Shown here piece by piece: positions 11,480 to 19,849 of a stretch of 64,000 bases of DNA (within the stretch, counting starts at the first letter, position 1; each line of letters starts with the position of its first letter). The position numbers and the translations under genes are program-made. Below the pieces are notes generated by a model. That model searched no databases. It was not told the origin of the DNA and saw only the letters and a list, made by a program, of their open reading frames with translations. Source of the DNA: Aedoeadaptatus nemausensis (lineage in GTDB: Bacteria; Bacillota; Clostridia; Tissierellales; Peptoniphilaceae); the NCBI RefSeq assembly GCF_903819165.1, contig NZ_CAIJCS010000019.1:1-64000 (forward strand), written 5' to 3'.

Positions 11480-12832
11480 TTAATCGGAAATTCCCTTTAA
11501 ATACTTTCCGTCTACAGGCACATAGCGAGAAGTGCTCGCCAATTCTCGTTTAATCTCCCGATTTCCCTGTTTATAAACTTTATAGGTCTTGTAAAAAGAG
11601 CCGTCTTCCTTCTCCTGCACGACTTTGACCTCGCCCTCTTTAAGCTCCTCTGTGTTTTGCCAATTTTCTCCGGCGGCCATCGTCCTGATCAGCTCGGGCA
11701 AAAGATCGATCGTATAGGGCTTCTCGGCACCGTGGCCGAAAATCGTACATACTACGTGACCTTTTCCTACCTTTGTTTCTATATAAATAGGCGTGTTATA
11801 AGGATTGGTAAAGATGAAATCTTTATAACCGTCACTTACGGCGCAGTCCGTTCCCTTTTCAGCATATTCTACGGCCTTGGAATGGTTGTGACGAGATAGG
11901 ATATTGAGATCTGCCCGCACCGCCGCATTGTACATGGTGGTGGATACTTGGCAGACGCCGCCGCCGGTTCCCGTGGTTTCGATGCCTGCGGAAAGAGTCT
12001 CCCCTTCTTTAAAGCCGTTTTCTTTCGTAATACCGCCGATTGTTTCAAGGAAAGAAAGGCGCTCACCGGGTTGCAAGACGATGGGATTAAAAAACGATGC
12101 TCCGCGCTCTAAATTGACGACGCGATTTTCATCATTGGGATCGTAATCCGTGGTCCAGGTGGCGAGGACGGAATCGATACCCTGTAGTGCCTCTGTGGAA
12201 ATCGCCGGCGCTATCTCTTCTATTTTCAACTTCACGGGCTTTTCGATTCCCTTCGAAAGGGAAAGGGCAGCTTCTTCTAAGTTCACCCCTTCGCCCACTT
12301 CGCCGTTTTCCACAACGACTTTCTCTCCCCGCAAGACGACCCGGGCAGGTTTCGCCCCGTCATAGAGAGTGCCGTTCAATTTCTCGATCCCTTTTGAAAG
12401 GACATTCTTATCCACGGCCAGAGGCACTTTCGGCTCAGTTCTTCTTATAGCTATGAAAGGCCGTTTTATAAAGGAAGTTTTTCGACTGAGCTCCATAGCT
12501 TCTCGGGCCACTTTATCGGGAGAGATGGACAAGCCGAGCATGCCGGCGCTCGCCTTTGCCTTGCGCTTGCCGTTAATTAGTGTAACGTCCTTACCTTTAA
12601 ATTCTTCCTGCGCTTTTTCGAGCTTGTTCTTCGCATCGGCTTCCGTTAAAAAACCGAGCTTTACGCCCTGATATTGTACCCCGGGACTGATACGCCCGAA
12701 TAAGGGAACGCAGGCCACGGCTAGGCATAGAATGAGAATAATCGAGAGCACCCGGCCCCCTTGTCGTATTCTTTTTTTCCGCTTCAACTCTTGTCGCTTG
12801 CGGTGTCGAAAGTCAAAATAGTTTTTAGCCAT
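11480..12832 (-). CDS. VanW-domain membrane-anchored protein
   Basis: About 450 residues. A basic N-terminus is followed by one transmembrane segment (about residues 26-46), then an extracytoplasmic region with a peptidoglycan-binding-like repeat domain and a VanW domain in the middle (SFLETIGGITKENGFKEG, then GTGGGVCQVSTTMYNAA). VanW proteins are linked to vancomycin-resistance clusters and cell-wall work, but their reaction is unknown. I prefer the ATG at 12832 because GAGG lies 6 bases upstream; an ATG two codons earlier (12838) has no proper spacing. The start overlaps the end of nth by 8 bases, so the two are translationally coupled. Confidence 0.85.
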   Translation of the reverse strand: MAKNYFDFRHRKRQELKRKKRIRQGGRVLSIILILCLAVACVPLFGRISPGVQYQGVKLGFLTEADAKNKLEKAQEEFKGKDVTLINGKRKAKASAGMLGLSISPDKVAREAMELSRKTSFIKRPFIAIRRTEPKVPLAVDKNVLSKGIEKLNGTLYDGAKPARVVLRGEKVVVENGEVGEGVNLEEAALSLSKGIEKPVKLKIEEIAPAISTEALQGIDSVLATWTTDYDPNDENRVVNLERGASFFNPIVLQPGERLSFLETIGGITKENGFKEGETLSAGIETTGTGGGVCQVSTTMYNAAVRADLNILSRHNHSKAVEYAEKGTDCAVSDGYKDFIFTNPYNTPIYIETKVGKGHVVCTIFGHGAEKPYTIDLLPELIRTMAAGENWQNTEELKEGEVKVVQEKEDGSFYKTYKVYKQGNREIKRELASTSRYVPVDGKYLKGISD

Positions 12833-13472
12833 TGGCATCCTCGCCTCGATAGTATTTGCAATAATCGGTTAGGGGACATTCTTCGCAAAGAGGATTTTGT
12901 GATTTGCAAATCCGTCTCCCCAGAAAAATAAGTAAATGATGGCCCTTGCTCCAACAGTCTTCGGGCCAGATATCCATAAGCTGTTTTTCCGTCTTGTCTA
13001 CATTCTTCGCATCGGCAAGGCCTAAGCGATTGGATACGCGGAACACATGGGTATCGACGGCGATGGCCGGAATGTCTAAAACATTGGAGGCTACCACATT
13101 GGCCGTCTTACGCCCCACCCCGGGAAGGGTCATTAAGCCCTCGATGGTGTCGGGGATCTCTCCGTCGTAGCGATCTAAAATAATGCGGGAGGCCGCCAGG
13201 ATGTTTTTCGCCTTGTTTCGATAGACGCCGCAGCTATGGACATAGTCTTCCATTTCTTCTTGAGAAAGCGTCACCATTTTTTCCGGCGTATTGTAATTTT
13301 CAAAGAGCACCTTCGTCACTTTGTTAACCCTTACATCGGTACATTGTGCGGAGAGAATAGTCGCCACTAAAAGTTCGTAAGGCGTGGTGTAATCTAACTC
13401 CGCCCGAGCATCGGGAAAAGTTTCCTCCAGGATCTCATATACTTTCAAGGCGTCTTCTCGTGTCATCTGCAT
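12825..13472 (-). CDS. nth: Endonuclease III (DNA glycosylase/AP lyase)
   Basis: A 215-residue base-excision repair enzyme that removes oxidised pyrimidines and nicks the abasic site. The helix-hairpin-helix LPGVGRKTANVV (about residues 113-124) holds the catalytic lysine, VDTHVFRVSNRLGL supplies the catalytic aspartate, and the C-terminal CKSQNPLCEECPLTDYC gives the C-X6-C-X2-C-X5-C iron-sulfur cluster. Length is standard. It starts 2 bp after queG and overlaps the VanW gene, forming queG-nth-vanW. Confidence 0.96.
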   Translation of the reverse strand: MQMTREDALKVYEILEETFPDARAELDYTTPYELLVATILSAQCTDVRVNKVTKVLFENYNTPEKMVTLSQEEMEDYVHSCGVYRNKAKNILAASRIILDRYDGEIPDTIEGLMTLPGVGRKTANVVASNVLDIPAIAVDTHVFRVSNRLGLADAKNVDKTEKQLMDIWPEDCWSKGHHLLIFLGRRICKSQNPLCEECPLTDYCKYYRGEDANG

Positions 13473-13474
13473 AC

Positions 13475-14383
13475 TTATCTTTTATCCTTCCCAAAATAAT
13501 CGTCGATATAATCGGCGTTTTTCTTCCATTGTTTAGCCCCGCGCCAGGATCCGCTTAACCGGCCGAAACTCCTCTTGAAACCGCGATTGCTCGTTTCCCG
13601 AATGGCTTCCAGAGATATTCGCTCTACGGGATCTTCTATCTGAAATATTCGCTCAATTCCTCGGTTTTTAGGGCACACTATCTGACACTGATCGCAGCCG
13701 TAGAGCCAGTCGCCCATAATATGTTTTTCACGTTCGCTCAGCTCCCCGCGCTTTTGCGTAATCCAGGAGCGGCACCGCCTGGGATCGACGATTCCCTCCT
13801 CGGAAAGGGCCCCTCCCGGACAGGCACGCACACATCGCATACAGTCACCGCAGTCTTTTTCAGACAGTTTTATATCGCCTCCTGAAAGATTGGTAAGCAA
13901 TAGACCGATGCCGACATAACTTCCTAAGCTATCGTGAATAAAAAGACCGTTGCGCCCGATGAAACCTCTCCCCGTGAGCTCCGCAAAGCCCCTCTCGTAA
14001 AGAGAGCCTGTATCCACTTGTAGATAGCTTTCCAGCTCGGGATACTCCTCTCTCAAATAGCGCTCCAGCCTGCGGAGCTTGTCTCCCAATAAGTGATGGT
14101 AATCCCGATCTCGAGATACGCCGGCCAAGCGCCCGTAACCCGGCATCGCCTCAGGGGTCTTCTCCGCAAAAGGCGTTTGCTCAAAAGCCACAAAAATCGA
14201 GCGCGCCGACGGAAGCACCGATCGGGGATCGATCCTTTCATTAATTGAATCCGGCTCGATAGGTAGGCGGCGTCCTTCCCGTTCCCTTTGCTCAAAAATT
14301 AACTTCATCTCGTGAAGGGCCACCGCCGGAATATGGGCCAAGTCGTGGAAACCTATTTTATTTTTAATGCCCTCTATTTCCAT
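13475..14383 (-). CDS. queG: Epoxyqueuosine reductase
   Basis: A 302-residue cobalamin and iron-sulfur enzyme for the last step of queuosine tRNA modification, reduction of epoxyqueuosine in the tRNA anticodon. Two [4Fe-4S] motifs are visible: CGDCMRCVRACPGG (about residues 185-198) and CDQCQIVCPKN (about 232-242). The YGRLAGVSRDRDYHHLL segment fits the N-terminal DUF1730 domain. It is somewhat shorter than the usual 340-380 residues, lacking the C-terminal HEAT-like repeats seen in some homologues. AAAGGAAG lies 6 bases before the ATG. It is divergent from rodA. Confidence 0.92.
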   Translation of the reverse strand: MEIEGIKNKIGFHDLAHIPAVALHEMKLIFEQREREGRRLPIEPDSINERIDPRSVLPSARSIFVAFEQTPFAEKTPEAMPGYGRLAGVSRDRDYHHLLGDKLRRLERYLREEYPELESYLQVDTGSLYERGFAELTGRGFIGRNGLFIHDSLGSYVGIGLLLTNLSGGDIKLSEKDCGDCMRCVRACPGGALSEEGIVDPRRCRSWITQKRGELSEREKHIMGDWLYGCDQCQIVCPKNRGIERIFQIEDPVERISLEAIRETSNRGFKRSFGRLSGSWRGAKQWKKNADYIDDYFGKDKR

Positions 14384-14410
14384 TGGTTCTTCCTTTCGTT
14401 ATTATATAAT
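14383..14410 (+). promoter_or_regulatory. Candidate rodA promoter
   Basis: TTGGTT (14383-14388), a 16-bp spacer and TATAAT (14405-14410) lie 34 bp before the rodA start, in the divergent region with queG. Confidence 0.6.
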
Positions 14411-14443
14411 AGTATCATATTCGGATCTTATAAAGGAGAGACT

Positions 14444-15688
14444 ATGAAAAACCCTTTTAATCGCCAAGGATTGGAGCGGCTGGTTTCCCACTTCAATTTT
14501 GATTTTAATAAACGAAACATCGACTTGACTTTGGTCTTGGCCATCGTCGCCATTACCCTGTTAGGCTTCGTCGTCTTGTCGTCGGCCACTTTAACTTACG
14601 GCAATCGCCCTTATTTGATTAAACAGGGCGTCGCCACCTTGCTCGGCGCCGGCATCGCCTTCGGACTTATGGTAGTAGATTACCGCATTTGGAAAAACTA
14701 TTATCCCTTTCTCTACTTATTGAGCGTGCTCCTCCTCGTCGCCACCCTTCTTTTCGGGCACGGCGACACGACCTGGGGATCTAAGAGCTGGCTCACCATC
14801 GGGCCGGTCAACTTTCAGCCGGCGGAATTTGTCAAAATCTTTCTCGTTATTTGCCTCGCCGCTTATTTGGATACCCACGGCCATAAATTGAACGAGCCGA
14901 AGGAGCTCTTAAAAACACTCGCCTTTGCGGGCTTTCCCGTGGGACTTATATTGCTTCAGCCGGACTTCGGTACGGCCATGGTGTTTTTATTTTTTATCGC
15001 CATTATGCTTTTCTTCTCCAATTTAGACTGGAAATATATTTTCGGCGCATTGGGCGCTGCCCTCCTTTCCCTTCCCCTTCTCTACGCCCGCCTCGACGAT
15101 TACCAAAAAGACAGAATCCTCGACTTTTTAAAGCCCGATGCCAATACGAGCGGCAGTGGCTATCAGGCTTACGAAGGGCGTATCGCCATCGGCGACGGCC
15201 GCCTCTTCGGGAGAGGTTTATATAAGGGGCCTCAAACCCAATTTAATTTCGTTCCCACAAAAGAAACAGACTTTATCTTTCCCGTGCTCGTGGAAGAATT
15301 GGGCTTTTTAGGAGGAAGCCTCTTAATCCTCCTCTACGGCCTTATTTTTTACAGACTGATTTCCCTCTCAAAAATTGCAAAAGATAAAATGGGCGAGCTT
15401 ATGATTTTAGGCTTCCTCGGAATTCTCTTTATTCACGTATGGGAAAATATCGGCATGACCTTGGGTCTAATGCCCGTCACGGGGATTCCCCTCCCCTTTA
15501 TAAGCTACGGCGGAACTTTTCAAATGGTAAACTTCGCCATGATCGGCCTCTGCCTAAGTGTACGATACCACCGCACCAGTCGCATCACCCACAGAAAATT
15601 ACCTAATTACTGGGAAAGACTGACCGATCGGATCGCTGAAATTCAGCAAGAACAGCTTCATAAAGAGCGATCCAGACGCTCTCGGTAA
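14444..15688 (+). CDS. rodA: Rod-shape SEDS glycosyltransferase RodA
   Basis: A 414-residue polytopic membrane protein of the SEDS family that polymerises lipid II into peptidoglycan, normally with a class B penicillin-binding protein. About ten transmembrane helices are visible. ETDFIFPVLVEELGFLGG (about residues 286-303) and PVTGIPLPFISYGGT (about 345-359) are signature segments, and the RIAIGDGRLFGRGLYKGPQ loop fits RodA/FtsW. The ATG at 14444 is chosen because AAAGGAG lies just upstream; a longer frame from 14312 would run into queG. RodA is favoured over FtsW, but no PBP2 partner is adjacent. Confidence 0.9.
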   Translation: MKNPFNRQGLERLVSHFNFDFNKRNIDLTLVLAIVAITLLGFVVLSSATLTYGNRPYLIKQGVATLLGAGIAFGLMVVDYRIWKNYYPFLYLLSVLLLVATLLFGHGDTTWGSKSWLTIGPVNFQPAEFVKIFLVICLAAYLDTHGHKLNEPKELLKTLAFAGFPVGLILLQPDFGTAMVFLFFIAIMLFFSNLDWKYIFGALGAALLSLPLLYARLDDYQKDRILDFLKPDANTSGSGYQAYEGRIAIGDGRLFGRGLYKGPQTQFNFVPTKETDFIFPVLVEELGFLGGSLLILLYGLIFYRLISLSKIAKDKMGELMILGFLGILFIHVWENIGMTLGLMPVTGIPLPFISYGGTFQMVNFAMIGLCLSVRYHRTSRITHRKLPNYWERLTDRIAEIQQEQLHKERSRRSR

Positions 15689-15761
15689 AGAGACCGTAAT
15701 ACCCGAACTTTTTATTTTTTATGAAAAAGCCTAAAATTGGCGATTTTCCTCTCTCTTATGA

Positions 15762-15886
15762 TATAATGGCTTAGTTATTGCCCTATGGAGATACTCGCGT
15801 GAAGATGAGGGCTTGAAATTACGAAAGAATGGCAATTCTCGGCATTTTATTGTATAATATGTTGTTGATAAACGAAGGAGGACATA
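15762..15886 (+). promoter_or_regulatory. Promoter and possible structured leader of rplY
   Basis: TATAAT at 15762-15767 (with TTGGCG 19 bp upstream) is followed by about 120 bases before rplY. The leader can fold GCCCT (15780-15784) with AGGGC (15808-15812), or alternatively ATTGCC (15777-15782) with GGCAAT (15831-15836), and has a local AGAAT-GGCA-ATTCT hairpin (15826-15839). The first two pairings exclude each other, as in a switch. A second TATAAT at 15853-15858 lies 28 bases before the start codon and may be the real promoter. I know of no matching RNA family. Confidence 0.35.
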
Positions 15887-16534
15887 ATGAAAACAATCCA
15901 TTTAAATGTACAAAAGCGCGAAGAAATCGGTACATCCGGCGCTAAAAAACTCAGAGCACAAGGTTTAGTTCCCGGCGTGTTCTACGCTCAAGACGAAGAA
16001 CCCGTAGCAGTCGTCGCTAAAGCCAACGAACTTCAAAAAGTTGTCGATCAAGCAGGTACTTCTGCCCTCGTCGATATGGAACTCGACGGCAAAACTACCA
16101 AGATTCTCTTCAAGGAAATCCAAGAACATCCCTTTAAGAATCAATTGGTTCACTTCGACGCATACGGCGTAAACTTAAAAGAAAAGATCAAACTTTTCAT
16201 CCCCGTCGTATTGGAAAACCGCGACGATATCCACGTACAACCTTCCGTTCTCTTGCACTTGCTTGAAGAAGTTGAAGTTGAATGTCTACCGACGAGCCTT
16301 CCCTCGGAAGCTGTCGTTGACGTACAAAACATGGAAATCGGCGATACCGTTACCGTTGCCGACCTCGACGTTTCCTCTATTGAAGGCATCGAAGTATTAA
16401 CCGACGCCGAAGAAGCTGTCGCCGCTCTGCAAGAACCCAGAGAAGAAGTCATCGAAGAAGAAGATGATGAAGCCGAAGCAGCTGACGTCCCCACAGTTGA
16501 AGAAACTGAAGACGAAGGCGAAGACGAAGAATAA
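15887..16534 (+). CDS. rplY: 50S ribosomal protein L25/general stress protein Ctc
   Basis: A 215-residue two-domain L25 (Ctc/TL5 type) that binds 5S rRNA. The N-terminal L25 domain (KREEIGTSGAKKLRAQGLVPGVFY) covers about residues 9-90. The TL5 C-terminal beta domain (about 98-185, with IPVVLENRDD and EVEVECLPTSLP) follows, and a strongly acidic tail runs from about 186 to the end. AAGGAGGAC precedes the ATG. It is a stand-alone unit with a leader upstream and a terminator downstream. Confidence 0.95.
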   Translation: MKTIHLNVQKREEIGTSGAKKLRAQGLVPGVFYAQDEEPVAVVAKANELQKVVDQAGTSALVDMELDGKTTKILFKEIQEHPFKNQLVHFDAYGVNLKEKIKLFIPVVLENRDDIHVQPSVLLHLLEEVEVECLPTSLPSEAVVDVQNMEIGDTVTVADLDVSSIEGIEVLTDAEEAVAALQEPREEVIEEEDDEAEAADVPTVEETEDEGEDEE

Positions 16535-16540
16535 TCGATC

Positions 16541-16570
16541 ATTAAAGCTCTCTCGCGAGGGCTTTTTTTG
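16541..16570 (+). terminator. rplY terminator
   Basis: The hairpin AAAGCTCTC-TCGC-GAGGGCTTT (one G-U pair), followed by a T run, lies 10 bp after the rplY stop. Confidence 0.85.
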
Positions 16571-16587
16571 TTGCACTTTTTTCGCAA

Positions 16588-16612
16588 CAAAAAACGCCCC
16601 TCGCGGGGGCGT
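16588..16612 (-). terminator. ribU terminator
   Basis: A GC-rich hairpin ACGCCCC/GGGGCGT (16594-16600 with 16606-16612), followed on the minus strand by TTTTTTG, lies immediately after the ribU stop. Confidence 0.85.
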
Positions 16613-16614
16613 AC

Positions 16615-17223
16615 TTAACGATGAAGCAAATAGCTTACGCGTTTATATAAAACTAAGGTTACCATAGAGGTAATAAAACCTTTGATCAGATTAAAGGGAA
16701 CGATGCAATAAATCATTAAACTCCAGAGAGAATCCACTCGGGAGGTAACGGCACGTCCCATTTCGATGATCGCTTCCATGGGCATAATTTTTCCATAGAG
16801 CGGAAAGACGACAAAGTAATTGCTCATGGTGGCAAAAGCCGTCATGCTCACGACGCCTATAAGAAGGCCGAGGACCGCGCCGCCATAGGTTTTGTGGCGT
16901 CTGTAAAAAGCCGAAGATGCGGCGACAAAGATGGCGCCTACAATAAAGTTCGACAGCTCACCCACACCACCGGTGGTCGTACCGCGTACAAAAAAGATCA
17001 AAATACATTTTACAAACTCGATACAGACACCTACCAAAGGCCCCATGGCAAAGCCGCCGATAAGAGCCGGCATATCCGAAACATCCAGCTTAATAAATGG
17101 CGGTGCTATAAAGGTCAGTGGAAACTCCACATACATAAGTAAAAAGGCGATCACCGACAAGAGAGAGATTCGCGTCAGATTTTTCGTCGAGTAACCGGTT
17201 GCTGATTTTTCAATGGGATTCAT
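16615..17223 (-). CDS. ribU: Riboflavin ECF transporter S component RibU
   Basis: A 202-residue membrane protein with about six hydrophobic segments, the riboflavin-binding component of an ECF importer. Family features are LLMYVEFPLTFIAPPFIKLD and SDMPALIGGFAMGPLVG near residues 27-65, and the EFVKCILIFF helix. An FMN riboswitch and a switchable terminator lie directly upstream, which fixes the substrate as riboflavin/FMN. GGAGGAAACG precedes the ATG. EcfA/EcfT are not adjacent; the EcfAT pair in the 46-49 kb island belongs with a different S component. Confidence 0.95.
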   Translation of the reverse strand: MNPIEKSATGYSTKNLTRISLLSVIAFLLMYVEFPLTFIAPPFIKLDVSDMPALIGGFAMGPLVGVCIEFVKCILIFFVRGTTTGGVGELSNFIVGAIFVAASSAFYRRHKTYGGAVLGLLIGVVSMTAFATMSNYFVVFPLYGKIMPMEAIIEMGRAVTSRVDSLWSLMIYCIVPFNLIKGFITSMVTLVLYKRVSYLLHR

Positions 17224-17245
17224 CGTTTCCTCCTAATGCGGGGCA

Positions 17246-17272
17246 TAAAAAGAGCCCTCCATACTAGGGCTT
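17246..17272 (-). terminator. Riboswitch expression-platform terminator
   Basis: The stem AGCCCT (17253-17258) with AGGGCT (17266-17271), followed on the minus strand by CTTTTT, sits between the FMN aptamer and ribU. It is the likely off-state terminator when FMN is bound. Confidence 0.8.
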
Positions 17273-17284
17273 AAACATGAAAAA

Positions 17285-17400
17285 AGACATCTTCTTCCAT
17301 CCGGACTGTAACCGTCGGTATTGGAATTGCACCAATTCTGCCAAAAGGCCCGTGGACTTTACCACCGATGAGGAATTTCACCTCGCCCTGAAGATCGTTT
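17285..17400 (-). ncRNA. FMN riboswitch (RFN element)
   Basis: The minus strand shows the RFN aptamer landmarks in order: GATCTTCAGGGCGAGGTGAA, TTCCTCATCGGTGGTAAAG, CCACGGGCC, GGTGCAATTCC, ACCGACGGTTACAGTCCGGA and TGGAAGAAGAT, with the closing P1 stem formed by ATCTTC and GAAGAT. Upstream is a TATAAT -10 at 17422-17427 with only a weak -35. Binding of FMN would favour the downstream terminator and shut off ribU. Confidence 0.97.
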
Positions 17401-17456
17401 CGACTATTGATTTGTAATCTCATTATACCATAAGTTTAGTATAGAAAAAAGTGTAA

Positions 17457-17483
17457 TAAAAAAGGACCCCGCAGGGTCCTTTG
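17457..17483 (-). terminator. purC terminator
   Basis: The hairpin AAAGGACCC-CGC-AGGGTCCTTT, followed on the minus strand by TTTTTTATT, lies 20 bp after the purC stop. Confidence 0.85.
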
Positions 17484-17503
17484 ATTATTTCGAAAACAAT
17501 ATC

Positions 17504-18187
17504 TTATTCTCCGACGATCATTTTAGATAAGCGTAAAGGTTCGATGTATTCGTCCCCTTTGTATACGCGCATGTTCCCGCCGGATACTTCGTCGATTAAG
17601 ACGATTTCGTCGCTTCCCGCGAGGCGACCGAATTCCAATTTAATATCATAGAGCGTAAGACCTCTCTCGGCAAGGTCTTCTGCGATGACTTTTGTAATGG
17701 AACGCATCAGTTCTTTAATTCTGTCGTATTCCCCTTCTTTGAAAATACCTAGTTGGATCAAGGCATCTTCGTTGATGAGCGGATCTTGACGATCGTCATC
17801 TTTTAAAGTGAATTCCACGTATTCGTCTAATTTGTCGCCATCTTTAGCGTAGCGTCCGTAGCGACGAATAAAACTTCCCGTAGCAATGTAGCGGCAGATG
17901 ACTTCCAGGCCTTCACCGAAGACGGTGGCGGGCTTAATTTCCATTAGGCAATTATCTACATCGGCATCGATGTAATGGGTAGGAATGCCTTCTTTTTCGA
18001 ATTTTTCGAAGAAGTATTGACTCATGGCGACACAGGCCCGTCCGGAGCCTTCGATAGAAAGGCCTACTTGGTTTTCACCCGGATCGAAAACGCCGTCTTT
18101 TCCCGTTACATCGTCTTTGAAAAAGAAATAAGTCTTACCGTCTTTTTCTCGAATGTCTTTCGTCTTGCCTTGGTAAATAGTTTTCAA
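17504..18187 (-). CDS. purC: SAICAR synthetase
   Basis: A 227-residue phosphoribosylaminoimidazole-succinocarboxamide synthase, joining CAIR and aspartate with ATP in purine synthesis. YQGKTKDIRE near the N-terminus is the nucleotide-binding start, IEGSGRACVAMSQYFFEKFEKEG and IRRYGRYAKDG follow, and the end has KLEFGRL and LIDEVSGGNMR. Length is typical for bacteria. It stands alone with its own terminator rather than in a pur operon. AGGAGG lies upstream of the ATG. Confidence 0.96.
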   Translation of the reverse strand: MKTIYQGKTKDIREKDGKTYFFFKDDVTGKDGVFDPGENQVGLSIEGSGRACVAMSQYFFEKFEKEGIPTHYIDADVDNCLMEIKPATVFGEGLEVICRYIATGSFIRRYGRYAKDGDKLDEYVEFTLKDDDRQDPLINEDALIQLGIFKEGEYDRIKELMRSITKVIAEDLAERGLTLYDIKLEFGRLAGSDEIVLIDEVSGGNMRVYKGDEYIEPLRLSKMIVGE

Positions 18188-18296
18188 AATAACCTCCTGT
18201 CTCTAACAGCAATTTACAATTCATTGTAACGCAAAATCCCTAATATGAACAGATGCCAATCCATTCTTTTTATAGATTCTTTACAAAAAGAATGAA

Positions 18297-18326
18297 TATA
18301 AAAAAAGCACCGAAAGGTGCTTTTTT
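18297..18326 (-). terminator. Terminator of the L,D-transpeptidase gene
   Basis: AAAAAAGCACC-GAAA-GGTGCTTTTTT is a perfect 11-bp stem with a tetraloop, overlapping the stop codon by two bases. Confidence 0.85.
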
Positions 18327-19707
18327 AAATAGCGTGTTTCGCCGAATTATAGACAATGACGGGCATGCCTTCGAAGACGTTTTCGTAGAATGTTCCGGCT
18401 TTTTTCGGCGGTGTGTTGACACAGCCGTGGCTGCCGCCGCCTAGGTAGATGCTGCCGCCGTAGCTTCCCCTCCAGCTGGAGTCGTGTATACCGCATCCCG
18501 TCCAGTCGAAAGGCATCCAGTATTTTACATAACTTTTCCAGGTCTCCCCGGTGAGGTAGCGATTACGTTCTTTCATCCAAACCTCTTGGGTTCCCGTAGG
18601 CGTACTGTTGCCTCTGTAGGGATTACCCGTTACCACAGGCGCCTCGACGATGAGATTGCCGTCTTTGTAGAGCCACATATGCTGTCTCGCAATATCGATT
18701 TCGATATAGCTGTTGCCCAAGTCGTTTACATTCCGACTCTGAGCTTTCCGCTTGTACACAGGCTCCATTGTTTTACTTTCCTTGGCATTGATCGCTTCGA
18801 GAAGTTGGGTGCGGGTTTCCTTTTGATCGATTTGCCAGCCGTAAATTCCGCCTTTAACGCGCATCATGGCGCCGCCGGTAGCTTGAAAATCCCTCGTGCC
18901 GCGGAAAGTATCGTATTTTTCCGCCAAGTTGGCCACATAGGTTTTGATTTTTTCTTCGTCGGGCTCCAGGGAACCGTCGGGGCGTTGTTTATGAAGCTGA
19001 ATTAAATCTTGACCGGCCAAATTTTCTTCCCGATCGGAGAAGTTATACTTTAAGGCGTAGCCTTCGATTTCATTCATGCTCGCCACATGTTTTTTCATGT
19101 GATCCAAATCTTCCGCCGGTTCGGCTTCAACATAAACTTTCGCCTTGTCTGCATCCAAGACCTTGTCCTGTTTATGGAAGGATTCTAAAATTGCCCGCTT
19201 GAGCTTGGGCCCGTCGACTCGGGTTCCCGGCTTGGCATCGGCGATAAAGTATCCTTTACCGTCTGCATATTCAATTTGTTGGGGTACGGGATCGGTAATA
19301 TCTTTATCCGTCACCATGTGGAGATAGGCTAATTTTCGCTCGAGTTTTTCATCGTCGTAATCGATTTTAGTGTCTACTTTAAAATCTTTTTTTACAAAAG
19401 CGAGTACGGGCCAACCCCAGGGATTGGCATCCTTTTCTTCAAAGGTCGGCATCGTTTCCAGATAATCGATGTCCTTTGCGGCAATGGTGTCTTTTTTATC
19501 GCCCCGTCCTTCGATGGCCAGGCTGTAATCTTTCCAGGACTCTTTAAAAGACTCTCTTAATTTATTTTTAGGTTGCAACGAAATATCGGCACCGTTGACC
19601 GATGTATTCGGCATATAAACCTGAGAAAAAGCCAAAGCGCCTAAAACATATATAAGGGCCAGCACTCCCAATAGAATGGCTAATACTTTTCCAACGGTTT
19701 TTTTCAT
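18325..19707 (-). CDS. L,D-transpeptidase (YkuD) with peptidoglycan-binding domain
   Basis: About 460 residues. A short cytoplasmic tail and one membrane segment (about residues 7-28) are followed by a long extracellular region of the PG_binding_4 type and a C-terminal YkuD domain. The catalytic signature is GIHDSSW followed by GGGSHGCVN, holding the active histidine and cysteine. Such enzymes form 3-3 cross-links or attach proteins in the cell wall, and can confer beta-lactam tolerance. I start at ATG 19707 because GAAGGAG precedes it; the frame extends 16 codons further up without a ribosome site. The gene is monocistronic. Confidence 0.93.
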   Translation of the reverse strand: MKKTVGKVLAILLGVLALIYVLGALAFSQVYMPNTSVNGADISLQPKNKLRESFKESWKDYSLAIEGRGDKKDTIAAKDIDYLETMPTFEEKDANPWGWPVLAFVKKDFKVDTKIDYDDEKLERKLAYLHMVTDKDITDPVPQQIEYADGKGYFIADAKPGTRVDGPKLKRAILESFHKQDKVLDADKAKVYVEAEPAEDLDHMKKHVASMNEIEGYALKYNFSDREENLAGQDLIQLHKQRPDGSLEPDEEKIKTYVANLAEKYDTFRGTRDFQATGGAMMRVKGGIYGWQIDQKETRTQLLEAINAKESKTMEPVYKRKAQSRNVNDLGNSYIEIDIARQHMWLYKDGNLIVEAPVVTGNPYRGNSTPTGTQEVWMKERNRYLTGETWKSYVKYWMPFDWTGCGIHDSSWRGSYGGSIYLGGGSHGCVNTPPKKAGTFYENVFEGMPVIVYNSAKHAI

Positions 19708-19849
19708 CTGCTTCTCCTTCTTACTTTTACTTGTACAGCTAGTATAGTGTACCAATAAATATTTATGGGTTCAAGTTCGATTTAGGTCTTTCATCTTTTT
19801 GAAATTAGGTATAATCTATGTAGTAGTAATTAGAGAAAAGAGGAGTCTT

